64,000 nucleotides of DNA from Peribacillus glennii (GCF_003429105.1 NZ_QVTD01000002.1:1-64000), one strand, 5' to 3'; positions 25,727 through 36,005 are shown, counted from the first letter of the stretch. A program made the numbers and translations. The notes: a model not told the origin generated them from the letters alone.

Positions 25727-28537
25727 ATGACAAACAATCCAAATGGTCAGCTGCCGTCACATTGGAAGCGTATCACGGAATTTCTTCGTGACAAAAAAAC
25801 AGGAAGGTATTCCCGGATTACATATGGCGTTATATGGAACTTATTTCTTTTATCCATAGTTTTGATTATCCTGGGCCTTTCTTTTGCCGGTGGAGTCGGG
25901 GCCGGCTATTTCGCTGCCATGGTGAAGGATGAACCAATCCGCACCAAAAGCGAATTGAGGAAGGATATATACAATTATGAAGAGACTTCGGAAATTTACT
26001 TTGCGAATAATGTATACCTCGGCAAGCTTAAAACAGACCTTGAGCGGGAAGAAATCACTCTCGACCATATATCAAAACATCTTTCTAACGCGGTAATCGC
26101 CACCGAAGATGAATATTTTTATGAACATGACGGTGTCGTGCCGAAAGCCATCATGCGGGCGATATTCCAGGAATTGACGAATTCCGCCTTGCAGTCAGGA
26201 GGGAGCACGCTCACCCAGCAGCTTATAAAAAACCAAATCCTCACGAATGAGGTTTCCTTTGAGAGAAAAGCAAAAGAAATTCTGCTTGCGCTTAGAGTGG
26301 AAAAGTTTTTTGAAAAGGATGAAATATTGCAAACCTATCTGAATGTATCGACATTCGGAAGGAATTCCTCAGGCCGAAACATTGCCGGTGTGCAAGCGGC
26401 TGCAGAAGGCATTTTCGGCAAAAGCGCCAAAGATCTGAACATCCCACAGTCAGCATTTATTGCCGGATTGCCGCAAAGTCCTTTCGGCTATACGCCTTAT
26501 ACACAGCAGGGGACCATCAAGGATAATCTGGAACCCGGTTTGTCCAGGATGAAAACTGTCCTAAAACGGATGAAAGACGGAAATTATATTTCCGAAACAG
26601 AATATCAACACGCTTTGAATTATGACATAAAAAAAGATTTTATTGGGAATAAACCTTCCCCGGCCGAAAAGTATCCATGGGTTACATTTGAGATTGAAAA
26701 GCGTTCGATTGACATCCTTTCAAAAATCCTTGCTAAAGAAGCAGGTTATGAAGAACGCGACCTAAAAGCAGACAAAGATCTCCAGGAGCAATATTTAAAA
26801 CTGGCGGACAGGAATTTGCACCAAAACGGCTATAAAATCTATTCAACGATCGATAAAAAAATTTATGACCGAATGGAGGAAGCTGTAAAGGATTATCAGT
26901 ATTACGGAAGTCCAAAACCCGAGCAAGTCAAAGACAGTGAAACGGGACAAAAGAAAACCGTAATGGAACCTGTCGAAACGGGTGCTATGCTAATCGCGAA
27001 CAAAACAGGGAGAATCATCAGCTTTGTCGGCGGGCGCGACCATAACCGGGAGGCTACCAACCATGCAACCAAAGCGCTAAGGCAAAACGGTTCTACGATG
27101 AAGCCCCTGCTTGTTTATGGGCCGGGCATCGAGCTTGGCAAGTTGGCGCCCGGTTCGGTCAAAGCTAATGTACCAATCAGCATGAATGACGGTTCCGCGA
27201 CAGGATGGCGTCCAACTAACTCAGGAGGCGGAAGTTATACAGGGTTGGCAACTGCCCGGGAGGCACTTGCCAAATCGTATAACATTCCGGCAGCATTATT
27301 TTACGCGGATATCAAAAATCAACAGCCGGTTAAATACCTTGAAAAGATGGGTTTTTCAAGTCTTATGCCACAGGATTACAACAGCCTGTCAATGTCGCTT
27401 GGCGGCATGCAAAAAGGCGTCACGGTGGAGGAAAATGTTAACGCGTTTGCTACATTCGCAAATGACGGCAAGTTCGTTGACGCCTATATGATTGAGAAAA
27501 TCTTGGCAAAAGACGGAAAGGTAATCTATAAGCATAAATCCAATCCCGTCAACGTCTTTACACCTCAAACTTCATATCTGACTCTTGACATGATGAGAGA
27601 TGTCATTTCGAGCGGAACCGCAGCATCATTAAGAAGCCAGCTGTCATTTTCCGCGGATTGGGCAGGAAAGACAGGGACTACCCAGAATCTTTGGGATGCC
27701 TGGTTCGTTGCCTCCAATCCAAATGTAACCTTCGGGACCTGGATCGGCTATGATACTCCAAAGTCCCTGGAGCAAACATACCAAGGGATTTCATATAGCA
27801 AACGGAATATTTATTTATGGGCTAAATTGATGAATGAAACGTACAATATCCAGCCAAAATTAATCGCACCGAAGAAGAGATTCGAAATGCCGGGGGGAAT
27901 CGTAAGGCGTTCTTATTGCGCTGCTTCAGGGCTGTTGCCATCCGAGTCATGCTCATCAGCAGGGCTGGTAAAGACAGACCTCTTTATCGCAAAATATATG
28001 CCGAGCAGAACGGATGAGAGTTTTACCGGTGGCGGACTGTTCGTCAGGATTGGCAACAAAAGATATGCTGCACTTCCTTCCACCCCTGCCGAGTTTACAA
28101 GCACCGGCTTTATCGTGAATCCAAACAATTTTGAACAGATCGGCGGCAAGTATATTATTGACCCTGGATCTTTACCTATTAATGATAAATCCGGAGTCAG
28201 CCCGATAGCAAGTAGCGAAGTATTGAAGGATAATGGAAAGGTTCCAAGCCCTCCAACGGCCAGAATGCAGGGAAGAACACTCATTTGGGATCCGCATCCG
28301 GAAGGAGATGTAATTGGCTACAGGATATACAGCAATGGGAAAAAAGCGGGAATCGTAAAGGCGGGAGGAAACTTATCATTTGGCAGCGGGCGAGGTTCCT
28401 TTTATGTGACTGCGGTTGACATTGAAGGAAATGAGTCGTCCCCTTCCAATGTTGTATCCCGTAAAGGAACAGCTTCGGGTAACAAAAAAACAGGCCTGGA
28501 CATCGCTCCTAACCATAGGAAGCCGAAAAAGAGCTAG
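25727..28537 (+). CDS. Class A penicillin-binding protein (transglycosylase/transpeptidase) with FN3 tail
   Basis: A 936-residue bifunctional peptidoglycan synthase. A cytoplasmic N-terminus and one membrane helix (about 34-60) lead to a GT51 glycosyltransferase domain (EDEYFYEHDG, GGSTLTQQLIKN). The transpeptidase domain has the active serine Ser456 in NGSTMK, SYN at 517-519 and KTGT starting at Lys648. A fibronectin type III-like module occupies about 845-925 and the end is basic. B. subtilis has no PBP at this place, but the tyrS-PBP-acsA order occurs in other Bacillaceae. Which numbered PBP it corresponds to cannot be decided here. Transcribed alone. Confidence 0.93.
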   Translation: MTNNPNGQLPSHWKRITEFLRDKKTGRYSRITYGVIWNLFLLSIVLIILGLSFAGGVGAGYFAAMVKDEPIRTKSELRKDIYNYEETSEIYFANNVYLGKLKTDLEREEITLDHISKHLSNAVIATEDEYFYEHDGVVPKAIMRAIFQELTNSALQSGGSTLTQQLIKNQILTNEVSFERKAKEILLALRVEKFFEKDEILQTYLNVSTFGRNSSGRNIAGVQAAAEGIFGKSAKDLNIPQSAFIAGLPQSPFGYTPYTQQGTIKDNLEPGLSRMKTVLKRMKDGNYISETEYQHALNYDIKKDFIGNKPSPAEKYPWVTFEIEKRSIDILSKILAKEAGYEERDLKADKDLQEQYLKLADRNLHQNGYKIYSTIDKKIYDRMEEAVKDYQYYGSPKPEQVKDSETGQKKTVMEPVETGAMLIANKTGRIISFVGGRDHNREATNHATKALRQNGSTMKPLLVYGPGIELGKLAPGSVKANVPISMNDGSATGWRPTNSGGGSYTGLATAREALAKSYNIPAALFYADIKNQQPVKYLEKMGFSSLMPQDYNSLSMSLGGMQKGVTVEENVNAFATFANDGKFVDAYMIEKILAKDGKVIYKHKSNPVNVFTPQTSYLTLDMMRDVISSGTAASLRSQLSFSADWAGKTGTTQNLWDAWFVASNPNVTFGTWIGYDTPKSLEQTYQGISYSKRNIYLWAKLMNETYNIQPKLIAPKKRFEMPGGIVRRSYCAASGLLPSESCSSAGLVKTDLFIAKYMPSRTDESFTGGGLFVRIGNKRYAALPSTPAEFTSTGFIVNPNNFEQIGGKYIIDPGSLPINDKSGVSPIASSEVLKDNGKVPSPPTARMQGRTLIWDPHPEGDVIGYRIYSNGKKAGIVKAGGNLSFGSGRGSFYVTAVDIEGNESSPSNVVSRKGTASGNKKTGLDIAPNHRKPKKS

Positions 28538-28631
28538 AAAACCCTCCGTTTGGAAAGCCTGTAAAGACTGGGACATAGGCGCAGATACACTTTCGCACGA
28601 AAATGAACTTTGTATCATCCTTACGAAGACG

Positions 28632-28673
28632 CCAAAAGAAAACCAAACCGCTAAGGGTTTGGTTTTCTTTTGG
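28632..28673. terminator. Bidirectional terminator between the PBP gene and acsA
   Basis: Perfect 18-bp arms (CCAAAAGAAAACCAAACC and its complement) around a 6-nt loop. A-rich and T-rich ends on both strands suit termination of both convergent genes. Confidence 0.9.
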
Positions 28674-28689
28674 TTTATCCAGTTCTAAA

Positions 28690-30408
28690 TCAATCTTCCA
28701 TCGTTGATAAATCGCCTGTTGGCAGATCAAGTTCCCAGGCCTTCAAGACACGGCGCATGATTTTTCCGCTGCGGGTTTTAGGCAGTTTATCCCGGAATTC
28801 AATTTCACGCGGTGCCGCGTGTGCAGCAAGACCCTGCTTCACAAACTGGCGAATTTCTTCGATGAGTTTATCGCTTGGCTCATAGCCGTCACGGAGCGCG
28901 ATGAATGCTTTAATGATCTCTCCGCGGACCGGGTCAGGCTTCCCGATAACCCCTGCTTCAGCAATAGCTGGATGTTCCACAAGCTTGCTTTCCACCTCAA
29001 ACGGGCCAACACGTTCGCCGGCGGTCATAATTACATCATCAACACGGCCCTGGAACCAGAAATAGCCATCTTCGTCCATATATGCGGAATCCCCGGAAAC
29101 ATACCAGTCACCTGGCATGAAGTAAGATTCATATTTTTGCGGGTTATTCCAGATTTGATTCATCATGGACGGCCAGCCTTTTTTAACGGCAAGATTCCCC
29201 ATTCTGTATGGCGGCAGCTCATTCCCCTGGTCATCGACGATAGCAGCCTTTACACCCGGGATCGGTTTCCCCATTGAACCGGGCTTGATTTCCATGGACG
29301 GATAGTTGCAGATCACCTGTGCCCCTGTTTCAGTCATCCACCATGTATCATGGATGCGAAGCTGGAATACTTTCATGCCCCAGCGTACTACTTCAGGGTT
29401 TAATGGTTCCCCCACGCTTAGGATATGGCGCAGCGTGCTTAAATCGAAGCCTTTTACGATTTCATCCCCGGCTCCCATCAGCATCCGGAAAGCAGTAGGC
29501 GCACTATACCATACCGTAACACCGAAATCCTCAATTGTTTGGTACCATGATTCGGGCTTGAAACGGCCCCCCACAACCACATTGGAAGTTCCAGTGAGCC
29601 ACGGCCCGAATATTCCGTAAGAAGTTCCCGTTACCCAGCCCGGATCAGCCGTACACCAGTATACATCATCGTCTTTAAGATCGAGTACCCATTTGGCTGT
29701 TTGATAGTGCTGGATCATTGCATTATGTACGTGAAGGACTCCTTTTGGCTTTCCTGTGGAACCTGATGTATAATGCAGGATCAAGCCGTCGCCCCTATCC
29801 ACCCATTCAACCGGCAGTTTCTTATCTGCTTCCTTCAGTCTTTTATTGAAGTCGAAGTACATCGTATCTTCTTCGATATTTTCGCCGATAAGGAAAATAT
29901 GCTTTAGAGCGGGAAGGTCCCCTACAGGCACCCGGGATAATAAATCAGGAGTTGTAATCAGCACTTTTGCTTCACTGTCTTCTAGCCGGTCCTTAACCGC
30001 GCCTTCCATGAACGCTTCGAAAAGCGGACCTACGATCGCACCCAATTTGACAGCACCCAAAAGGGCAAAATACAGCTCCGGAGAGCGGGGCATGAATATG
30101 AAAACACGATCGCCCTTTTCCACGTTTCCATAAGACTTCAGTACATTTCCGGCTTTATTTGAAAGCTCTTTCATCTCTTTGAACGTATACTTTTCATTTC
30201 GCCCTGCGTCCCTGTAATACAAAGCGATTTTATTCTTTCGGTGAGATTCTGCATGGCGGTCGATTGCTTCATAAGCAAGGTTCACCTTGCCCGTTTCAGA
30301 CCATGAGAATACTTTTTCCGTTTCCGACCAGTCAAACTGCTTGTACGTTTCTTCATAATTCTGAAGGTTAAAATCTCCCATTACCGCTGGCAACGCTTCC
30401 AATTTCAT
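28690..30408 (-). CDS. acsA: Acetyl-CoA synthetase
   Basis: A 572-residue AMP-forming ligase producing acetyl-CoA from acetate, ATP and CoA. Motifs include YTSGSTGKPKGVLHVH, WWMTETGAQ and GDSAYMDEDGYFWFQGR. The catalytic lysine is Lys549 in PKTRSGKIMRR, exactly the residue number that AcuA acetylates in B. subtilis to switch the enzyme off; AcuC (and a sirtuin) remove the acetyl group. The acuABC operon is divergent from it, 245 bp away, so enzyme and regulators are physically linked. Confidence 0.98.
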   Translation of the reverse strand: MKLEALPAVMGDFNLQNYEETYKQFDWSETEKVFSWSETGKVNLAYEAIDRHAESHRKNKIALYYRDAGRNEKYTFKEMKELSNKAGNVLKSYGNVEKGDRVFIFMPRSPELYFALLGAVKLGAIVGPLFEAFMEGAVKDRLEDSEAKVLITTPDLLSRVPVGDLPALKHIFLIGENIEEDTMYFDFNKRLKEADKKLPVEWVDRGDGLILHYTSGSTGKPKGVLHVHNAMIQHYQTAKWVLDLKDDDVYWCTADPGWVTGTSYGIFGPWLTGTSNVVVGGRFKPESWYQTIEDFGVTVWYSAPTAFRMLMGAGDEIVKGFDLSTLRHILSVGEPLNPEVVRWGMKVFQLRIHDTWWMTETGAQVICNYPSMEIKPGSMGKPIPGVKAAIVDDQGNELPPYRMGNLAVKKGWPSMMNQIWNNPQKYESYFMPGDWYVSGDSAYMDEDGYFWFQGRVDDVIMTAGERVGPFEVESKLVEHPAIAEAGVIGKPDPVRGEIIKAFIALRDGYEPSDKLIEEIRQFVKQGLAAHAAPREIEFRDKLPKTRSGKIMRRVLKAWELDLPTGDLSTMED

Positions 30409-30439
30409 GTCACATACTCCCCCTTATTTCGACTTTACA

Positions 30440-30468
30440 CCCTCCATTATATTACATCCGTTTCATTT
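30440..30468 (-). promoter_or_regulatory. acsA promoter
   Basis: Minus strand TTGAGA, 17-nt spacer, TATAAT, about 35-40 bp before the start codon. The spacer contains ATGAAACGGATG, which recalls a cre half-site but does not fit the full consensus. Confidence 0.7.
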
Positions 30469-30652
30469 TCTCAATTTTAAAAAAATTATATCTATATTCT
30501 AGGATAATGAACTCATGCCTCCATGTGTAATTTATTTGGAACCAGCCTTTCGTATAAAATGTGTAAAAATAGAAAAATACACGAATTATTTCAATTTTCG
30601 TTCTCCCTTTTTATGTATAATGGAAAGGACTACTGATATAGGTGGTGAAGGT

Positions 30653-31285
30653 ATGGAGCATAGGAAGACTTATAATGGGAAGGAATTAAAGACGGCACAA
30701 GGGACGTTGATCATTGAAGGGCCCATTACTGCCGAAAAACTGGGGGCATATGAGTTCCACCGTGATTTAGTGGCATTTCGCCCTCCAGAGCAGCAGCACG
30801 AAGCACTCATTGGCATTGCCGATCTGCCTGAGGGAAGGATCATCATTGCCAGACATAAAGATACAATCGTTGGTTATGTTACATTTTTATACCCTGACCC
30901 GTTGGAGCGATGGTCTGAAATTGAAATGGAAGACTTGATCGAACTGGGTGCAATCGAAGTGATACCGGAGTTCCGCGGTGCCAAGGTAGGGAAAAACCTG
31001 CTGATCGTGTCCATGATGGACGATGCTATGGAGGATTTTATCATCATCACAACTGAATATTACTGGCATTGGGATTTAAAAGGGACAGGCCTTAATGTCT
31101 GGGATTACCGCAAGGTCATGGAGAAAATGATGAATGCAGGCGGCCTAACCTATTACGCCACGGACGATCCAGAAATTTGTTCCCATCCCGCCAATTGCCT
31201 TATGGCAAGGATCGGAAGAAGGGTTCCGCCCGAGTCCGTTCAGCAATTCGACCGTCTTCGCTTTATGAATCGGTTTATGTATTAA
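30653..31285 (+). CDS. acuA: Protein acetyltransferase AcuA
   Basis: A 210-residue GNAT-fold enzyme that acetylates and inactivates AcsA. The acetyl-CoA-binding segment is around VIPEFRGAKVGKNLL (about 100-115). An open frame continues 46 codons upstream, but GGTGGTGAAGG lies directly before the ATG at 30653 and the resulting length equals that of B. subtilis AcuA. A TATAAT at 30616 is a likely -10, with no good -35. First gene of acuABC, each 26 bp or less from the next. Confidence 0.95.
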   Translation: MEHRKTYNGKELKTAQGTLIIEGPITAEKLGAYEFHRDLVAFRPPEQQHEALIGIADLPEGRIIIARHKDTIVGYVTFLYPDPLERWSEIEMEDLIELGAIEVIPEFRGAKVGKNLLIVSMMDDAMEDFIIITTEYYWHWDLKGTGLNVWDYRKVMEKMMNAGGLTYYATDDPEICSHPANCLMARIGRRVPPESVQQFDRLRFMNRFMY

Positions 31286-31311
31286 ACGGGAGACAAGAGG
31301 GGGAAAAGAAT

Positions 31312-31959
31312 ATGATCATTGAGGAAATCATGAACACAGATGTCATAACTCTAACCGAATCCGATACGATCCATGCTGCCGTCAAATTAATCGGGGAAAA
31401 CGGGATCCGGCATATTCCGATCGTGAATGAACAGTACGGCCTTGTTGGTTTGGTCAGCGACCGGGATATCCGGGAAGCCACACCGTCCATTTTCCGCACC
31501 GACGAGTTCAAGGAAGATTTGCAAAAACCGGTAGGCATGATTATGAAAACCAATGTTATTACCGGCCACCCGCTGGACTTCGTGGAAGAAGCGGCTGCAG
31601 TATTTTATGAGAATAACATAAGCTGCCTGCCCATCGTAAAAGAAAACAGATTAGTAGGTGTCATCACCGGTACGGATTTGCTCCATTGTTATGTAGAAAT
31701 GACTGGCGCCCATCAGCCGGGTTCCCAGATAGAAGTAAAAGTACCTAATAAAGCCGGGATGCTTCATGATGTTTCAGGTCTCCTCAAAAAGAGAAAGGCC
31801 AATATCCTGAGCGTTCTCGTATATCCCTATAAAAATGACGAATCTCATAAAGTCCTTGTGCTGCGCGTTCAAACAATGAATCCATTTATGGTGGTGGAGG
31901 ATTTAAAGAATGAAGGCTATACCGTTTTATGGCCTAGCTTACCGGGGTTATCCTCATGA
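31312..31959 (+). CDS. acuB: CBS-ACT domain protein AcuB
   Basis: A 215-residue cytoplasmic protein with two CBS motifs (about 1-60, MNTDVITLTESDTIHAA; and 76-135, MKTNVITGHPLDFVEEAA) and a C-terminal ACT-type domain (about 140-210, IEVKVPNKAGMLHDVSGLL). Such modules bind adenine nucleotides and small metabolites. It is needed in B. subtilis for growth on acetoin together with AcuA and AcuC, but its exact action is not known. ATG chosen for GAGGGGGAAAAG upstream; the last 4 bp overlap acuC. Confidence 0.95.
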   Translation: MIIEEIMNTDVITLTESDTIHAAVKLIGENGIRHIPIVNEQYGLVGLVSDRDIREATPSIFRTDEFKEDLQKPVGMIMKTNVITGHPLDFVEEAAAVFYENNISCLPIVKENRLVGVITGTDLLHCYVEMTGAHQPGSQIEVKVPNKAGMLHDVSGLLKKRKANILSVLVYPYKNDESHKVLVLRVQTMNPFMVVEDLKNEGYTVLWPSLPGLSS

Positions 31960-33140
31960 ATAAAAATGCCGTGTTTGTTTACTCTGATGAACTATTATCT
32001 TATAAGTTCAATGACAAGCACCCATTTAACCAGAAACGGCTTACCTTGACTCTGGATCTATTAAAAAAACACCATGCAATAAAAGATGAGGATATTATTG
32101 CCCCCAGAATGGCAACGGACGAAGAGCTTCAGTTAATTCATGACCCCTCCTATGTAAACGCAGTCAAACTTGCCGGCCAGGGAAAGCTTTCCGAGGAGAA
32201 GGGGGAAGGCTTTGGTCTGGGCACTGAGGATACTCCCATATTCCCGAATATGCATGAAGCGAGCAGCCTGCTCGTCGGCGGAACATTGGTTGCAGTCGAC
32301 CAGGTAATGACCGGGCAGGCCAGACATGCGCTTAACCTTGGGGGCGGATTACATCATGGTTTCAGGGGAAAGGCATCCGGCTTCTGCATTTATAATGACA
32401 GTTCAGTGGCAATCAAGTACATCCAGCAGAAATATAATGCAAGAGTGCTTTATGTTGATACTGACGCACACCATGGAGATGGCGTTCAATGGTCATTTTA
32501 TGATGATCCGAATGTTTGCACTATATCCATTCATGAAACAGGCAGATACTTATTTCCGGGTACCGGAAATATAAATGAACGTGGCCAAGGTAAAGGCTAT
32601 GGCTATTCTTTCAACATACCGGTGGACGCATTCACTGAGGATGATTCCTGGCTGGACGCATACACAGCCGCCATAACGGAAGTGGCAGAGTATTTCAAGC
32701 CGGATGTCATCCTGACTCAAAACGGTGCAGATTCCCATTATTACGACCCGTTGACCCACCTTTCATCCACAATGAGGATTTACAAGGAGATACCGAGGCT
32801 TGCCCATGAAATCGCCCATAAGTACTGTGAAGGGCGCTGGATAGCGGTAGGCGGAGGCGGATATGACATCTGGCGGGTGGTGCCAAGGGCTTGGTCATTA
32901 ATCTGGCTGGAGATGACAGAAAATAAAAACAACTCTGGTCCCCTGCCGGCTGACTGGATTGCAAAATGGCAGCCGCAATCCACGGTCACTCTTCCGGACG
33001 AATGGGAAGATCATGAAGGCATTTACCAACCAATCCCACGCAAATCGGAAATAACAGAAAAAAACAGGCAAACGCTAGAAAAAGCGTTGTACCCTATCAG
33101 ATCGAGCCGTAAAACATCAACCACAAACGGAATCATTTGA
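31956..33140 (+). CDS. acuC: Protein deacetylase AcuC (histone deacetylase family)
   Basis: A 394-residue zinc hydrolase of the class I/II HDAC fold. The active-site histidines lie in GGGLHHGFRG, and zinc ligands in YVDTDAHHGDGVQ and the later DSHYYDP region. It removes the acetyl group from the AcsA lysine and so restores activity. It overlaps acuB by ATGA, typical translational coupling. A bidirectional terminator at 33314 separates it from convergent ccpA; the 170 bp before it hold no gene, only a small GCGCTG/CAGCGC hairpin. Confidence 0.96.
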   Translation: MNKNAVFVYSDELLSYKFNDKHPFNQKRLTLTLDLLKKHHAIKDEDIIAPRMATDEELQLIHDPSYVNAVKLAGQGKLSEEKGEGFGLGTEDTPIFPNMHEASSLLVGGTLVAVDQVMTGQARHALNLGGGLHHGFRGKASGFCIYNDSSVAIKYIQQKYNARVLYVDTDAHHGDGVQWSFYDDPNVCTISIHETGRYLFPGTGNINERGQGKGYGYSFNIPVDAFTEDDSWLDAYTAAITEVAEYFKPDVILTQNGADSHYYDPLTHLSSTMRIYKEIPRLAHEIAHKYCEGRWIAVGGGGYDIWRVVPRAWSLIWLEMTENKNNSGPLPADWIAKWQPQSTVTLPDEWEDHEGIYQPIPRKSEITEKNRQTLEKALYPIRSSRKTSTTNGII

Positions 33141-33313
33141 GATTCATAAATAAGGATAGTAGAAAACTCACAGGCCCACAAAACAAGGAAGGGTTCGGAG
33201 CTTTACATCGCACAAAACAAAGCGGCAGCTTAATGAGGATTTGGGTCACACAGGCGCTGTACAGGATGCAGCGCACTAATCCTGCGTTCTGATTTATGCG
33301 GATAAGAAAGTAT

Positions 33314-33343
33314 AAAAAAAACGCCCTCCGGGACGTTTTTTTT
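33314..33343. terminator. Bidirectional terminator between acuC and ccpA
   Basis: A8 followed by ACGCCC, TCC, GGGACGT and T8, so either strand gives a stem with a T-run. Confidence 0.85.
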
Positions 33344-34343
33344 ATTTTGTGGATTGGCGCTTTTCGATACGGTGCGGCAAAACAACCTGTTCCTGGCCTT
33401 CCACTGTTTCTTTGTTCATTAATTTGGTCAGTAATCTCATGGCTACAGCGCCAATGTCATAAAGTGGCTGGACAATTGTTGTGATTTGCGGACGTACCAT
33501 CAATGTAAGCCGCGTGTTATCAAAGCTTATCACCTCAAAATCATCCGGGACATGATAACCCTTATCCTGTGCAGCGTGGACAATCCCCAATGCCATCTCA
33601 TCAGCGCCGGCGATAATAGCAGTCGGCCTTTCAGATGCTTCGGCCAGTTTTTCGAACGACTCTATTCCCGAGTCGTATGTATAATCCCCTTCCACCACAT
33701 ATGACTCATTAAACTGCATACCCGCACCCTCAAGCCCTCTTTTGTATCCGGACAACTTTTTCTGGTTGATCGGTTCGGACCCGTTACCTATGACACAAGC
33801 GATATTGCGGTGCCCTTGCTCCGCGAAGGCTGTTACCGCATCGTATGCTGCCGCTTCGTAATCGATATTGACAGCGGGAACCTGGCCTGTGTCTTCCACA
33901 GATCCTGCCAATACAATTGGTACCGGGGATTTTTGGAACTCTTGCACATGCTGGTCCGTAATATTCGAGCCCATGAATACAATGCCGTCCACCTGTTTAC
34001 CCAGCATCGTATTTAATAAATGAAACTCTTTTTCTTGGTTTTCATCAGAATTGCTCAAGATGATATTATATTTATACATCGTGGCGATATCTTCAATTCC
34101 TCTCGCAAGTTCCGCATAAAAGATGCTTGAAATATCTGGGATGATAACACCGACTGTAGTTGTCTTTTTGCTTGCTAGCCCTCTTGCCACAGCATTTGGC
34201 CGATACCCTAACCGCTCGATGACCTCTAACACCTTTTTCCTGGTGGCAGGTTTCACATTCGGATTCCCGTTAACCACACGGGAAACAGTGGCCATTGAAA
34301 CGTTTGCTTCGCGGGCCACATCATAAATGGTTATATTATTCAT
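33342..34343 (-). CDS. ccpA: Catabolite control protein A
   Basis: A 333-residue LacI/GalR-family regulator that, bound to HPr-Ser-P, represses or activates genes at cre sites. The helix-turn-helix is at residues 3-24 ([20 protein letters not shown]) with the hinge helix near [11 protein letters not shown] at about 50-60, followed by the periplasmic-binding-protein core. Length matches B. subtilis CcpA (334). A probable target, the cre before ackA, is in this window. A sigma-A type promoter is at 34378. Confidence 0.97.
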   Translation of the reverse strand: MNNITIYDVAREANVSMATVSRVVNGNPNVKPATRKKVLEVIERLGYRPNAVARGLASKKTTTVGVIIPDISSIFYAELARGIEDIATMYKYNIILSNSDENQEKEFHLLNTMLGKQVDGIVFMGSNITDQHVQEFQKSPVPIVLAGSVEDTGQVPAVNIDYEAAAYDAVTAFAEQGHRNIACVIGNGSEPINQKKLSGYKRGLEGAGMQFNESYVVEGDYTYDSGIESFEKLAEASERPTAIIAGADEMALGIVHAAQDKGYHVPDDFEVISFDNTRLTLMVRPQITTIVQPLYDIGAVAMRLLTKLMNKETVEGQEQVVLPHRIEKRQSTK

Positions 34344-34377
34344 TTTACCACTCCTTCATGTCCTGTATTTTTCCCTT

Positions 34378-34408
34378 AATATAACCTGATTATTTCTGTT
34401 CTTTTCAA
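34378..34408 (-). promoter_or_regulatory. Probable ccpA promoter
   Basis: Minus strand TTGAAA with TTATAT (18 nt) or TATATT (19 nt). The remaining interval 34410-34610 is AT-rich with no ORF; it contains an alternating TATATATA stretch near 34529-34537. Confidence 0.45.
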
Positions 34409-34614
34409 TCTCTGTTTTCCAGGGGGCATCCAGACAGGAAAATCAAACAGGGTATGTTCACATTTGAACAATAACTAACAGAAATGAATCGGATAATAGC
34501 ATATTGGTCCGAGAAAACACATAATTATATATATATTATCATACGATAGTAACCGTTTTACTGCAATGTATCTGTCTTTTTTTACCTGGATTTTCAATTT
34601 TTTTATTATATCCT

Positions 34615-34649
34615 AAAAAAAAACAGCCCCCTGCGTATGCAAGAGGCTG
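34615..34649 (-). terminator. Terminator of aroA
   Basis: Minus strand CAGCCTCTTGC, ATAC, GCAGGGGGCTG, then T9. Confidence 0.9.
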
Positions 34650-34681
34650 ATATACTCCTTAGATAGACAAAGCTTATAGCA

Positions 34682-35758
34682 TCAAACAGTAACCCAGCTC
34701 GGTTTTTGGATTTCGCTGAAGAAATCATCAAACTGTTTAAAGTCCATTTGCTGGGCTGAATCTGATAAAGCGACGGATGGATCCGGATGAACCTCGGCCA
34801 TTACGCCATCAGCGCCGATTGCCAATGCTGCTTTGGCAGTTGGAAGAAGCAAATCGCGTCTACCGGTTGAATGGGTCACATCAACCATGACTGGTAGATG
34901 TGTTTCCTGCTTCAGGATTGGCACCGCTGAAATATCGAGGGTGTTTCGCGTTGCACGCTCGTACGTCCTGATCCCTCTTTCACAAAGAATGATATTTCCA
35001 TTTCCTTGTGACATAATGTATTCCGCTGCATTGATGAATTCGTCAATTGTTGCTGCCAGACCGCGTTTTAGAAGAACCGGCTTATTGACGGCACCTGCAG
35101 CTTTAAGCAATTCAAAGTTCTGCATATTCCTAGCACCGATTTGAATCACATCAATATAATCCACAGCCGTTTCAATGTCATTAGGGCTGACTATTTCACT
35201 GATGACGCCAAGGCCGTATTCATCAGCGACACGCTTAAGGATTTTCAATCCTTCAACGCCAAGACCCTGGAAATCATAAGGCGAGGTACGCGGCTTATAA
35301 GCTCCCCCACGCAATAGTTTAAGGCCTTTGTTCTTAACAACTTCCGCAACAGATGCAACTTGTTCATAAGATTCAACAGCGCAAGGGCCAAATACAAAGC
35401 TTGGCACGCCGTTTCCGATCAGTTCACCCTTAACATTGATAATCGTGTCTTCCGGCTTCTTCTTTCTGGAAACAAGCAACGCCTTTTTGTGGTCGCCCTC
35501 CTGCAAATCAAGTCCAAGCTTAAAGATTTCTTTGAAAATATGTTTAATAGAAGCGATGTCAAGCGGCCCTTCATTACTGGATTCAATCAAATCCAGCATC
35601 GTTCTTTCCCGTACCGGATCATAACGGTTTACACCTTGTTTTTCTTTCACACGCCCGATTTCCTGTACAAGTTCTGCACGCTTGTTAATAAGTTGTAATA
35701 AATCGAGATTGATGTCATCCAGTTCTGCGCGGAGTGCTTCAAGTTCTGCGTTGCTCAT
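34682..35758 (-). CDS. aroA: Bifunctional chorismate mutase / DAHP synthase
   Basis: A 358-residue enzyme. Residues 1-85 form an AroQ-type chorismate mutase ([19 protein letters not shown]), and about 95-355 form the type I beta DAHP synthase ([40 protein letters not shown]) that joins PEP and erythrose 4-phosphate at the start of aromatic amino acid synthesis. In this fusion the mutase domain acts as the sensor for feedback by chorismate and prephenate. Also named aroG in some genomes. Strong ribosome site GGGAAGGA; single gene with own terminator. Confidence 0.97.
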   Translation of the reverse strand: MSNAELEALRAELDDINLDLLQLINKRAELVQEIGRVKEKQGVNRYDPVRERTMLDLIESSNEGPLDIASIKHIFKEIFKLGLDLQEGDHKKALLVSRKKKPEDTIINVKGELIGNGVPSFVFGPCAVESYEQVASVAEVVKNKGLKLLRGGAYKPRTSPYDFQGLGVEGLKILKRVADEYGLGVISEIVSPNDIETAVDYIDVIQIGARNMQNFELLKAAGAVNKPVLLKRGLAATIDEFINAAEYIMSQGNGNIILCERGIRTYERATRNTLDISAVPILKQETHLPVMVDVTHSTGRRDLLLPTAKAALAIGADGVMAEVHPDPSVALSDSAQQMDFKQFDDFFSEIQKPSWVTV

Positions 35759-36005
35759 TGCAATCCTTCCCTTCGCCTTTTAAGAATACGGCCGGCCAAT
35801 TTAATCAAGTTTTCTAACTGCTTTCGCTGCGTAACATTTAATCAATCAGACCGACGGCTTTAACCAATGAAAAAAGTATGTTACATTTCATATATAATTA
35901 CGGATTATTATAAAGCATAGTCAGAAGATTGTCACTACTTTTTTCTTTAATAATTAAACGCTTTTAAGCGCTAAAGTAAATTTTCTATAAAAGAAGGTGC
36001 ATGTG

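Noticed and set aside
34525..34545. TATATATA stretch near the ccpA promoter as a possible origin-like AT-rich element
   Set aside because: Only about ten alternating bases, with no DnaA boxes around; ordinary AT-rich intergenic DNA.
35956..35972. Palindrome ACGCTTTTAAGCGCT considered as a cre site for the FtsA-like gene
   Set aside because: It misses at least two conserved positions of the cre consensus in both orientations. It could be another operator but there is no evidence.
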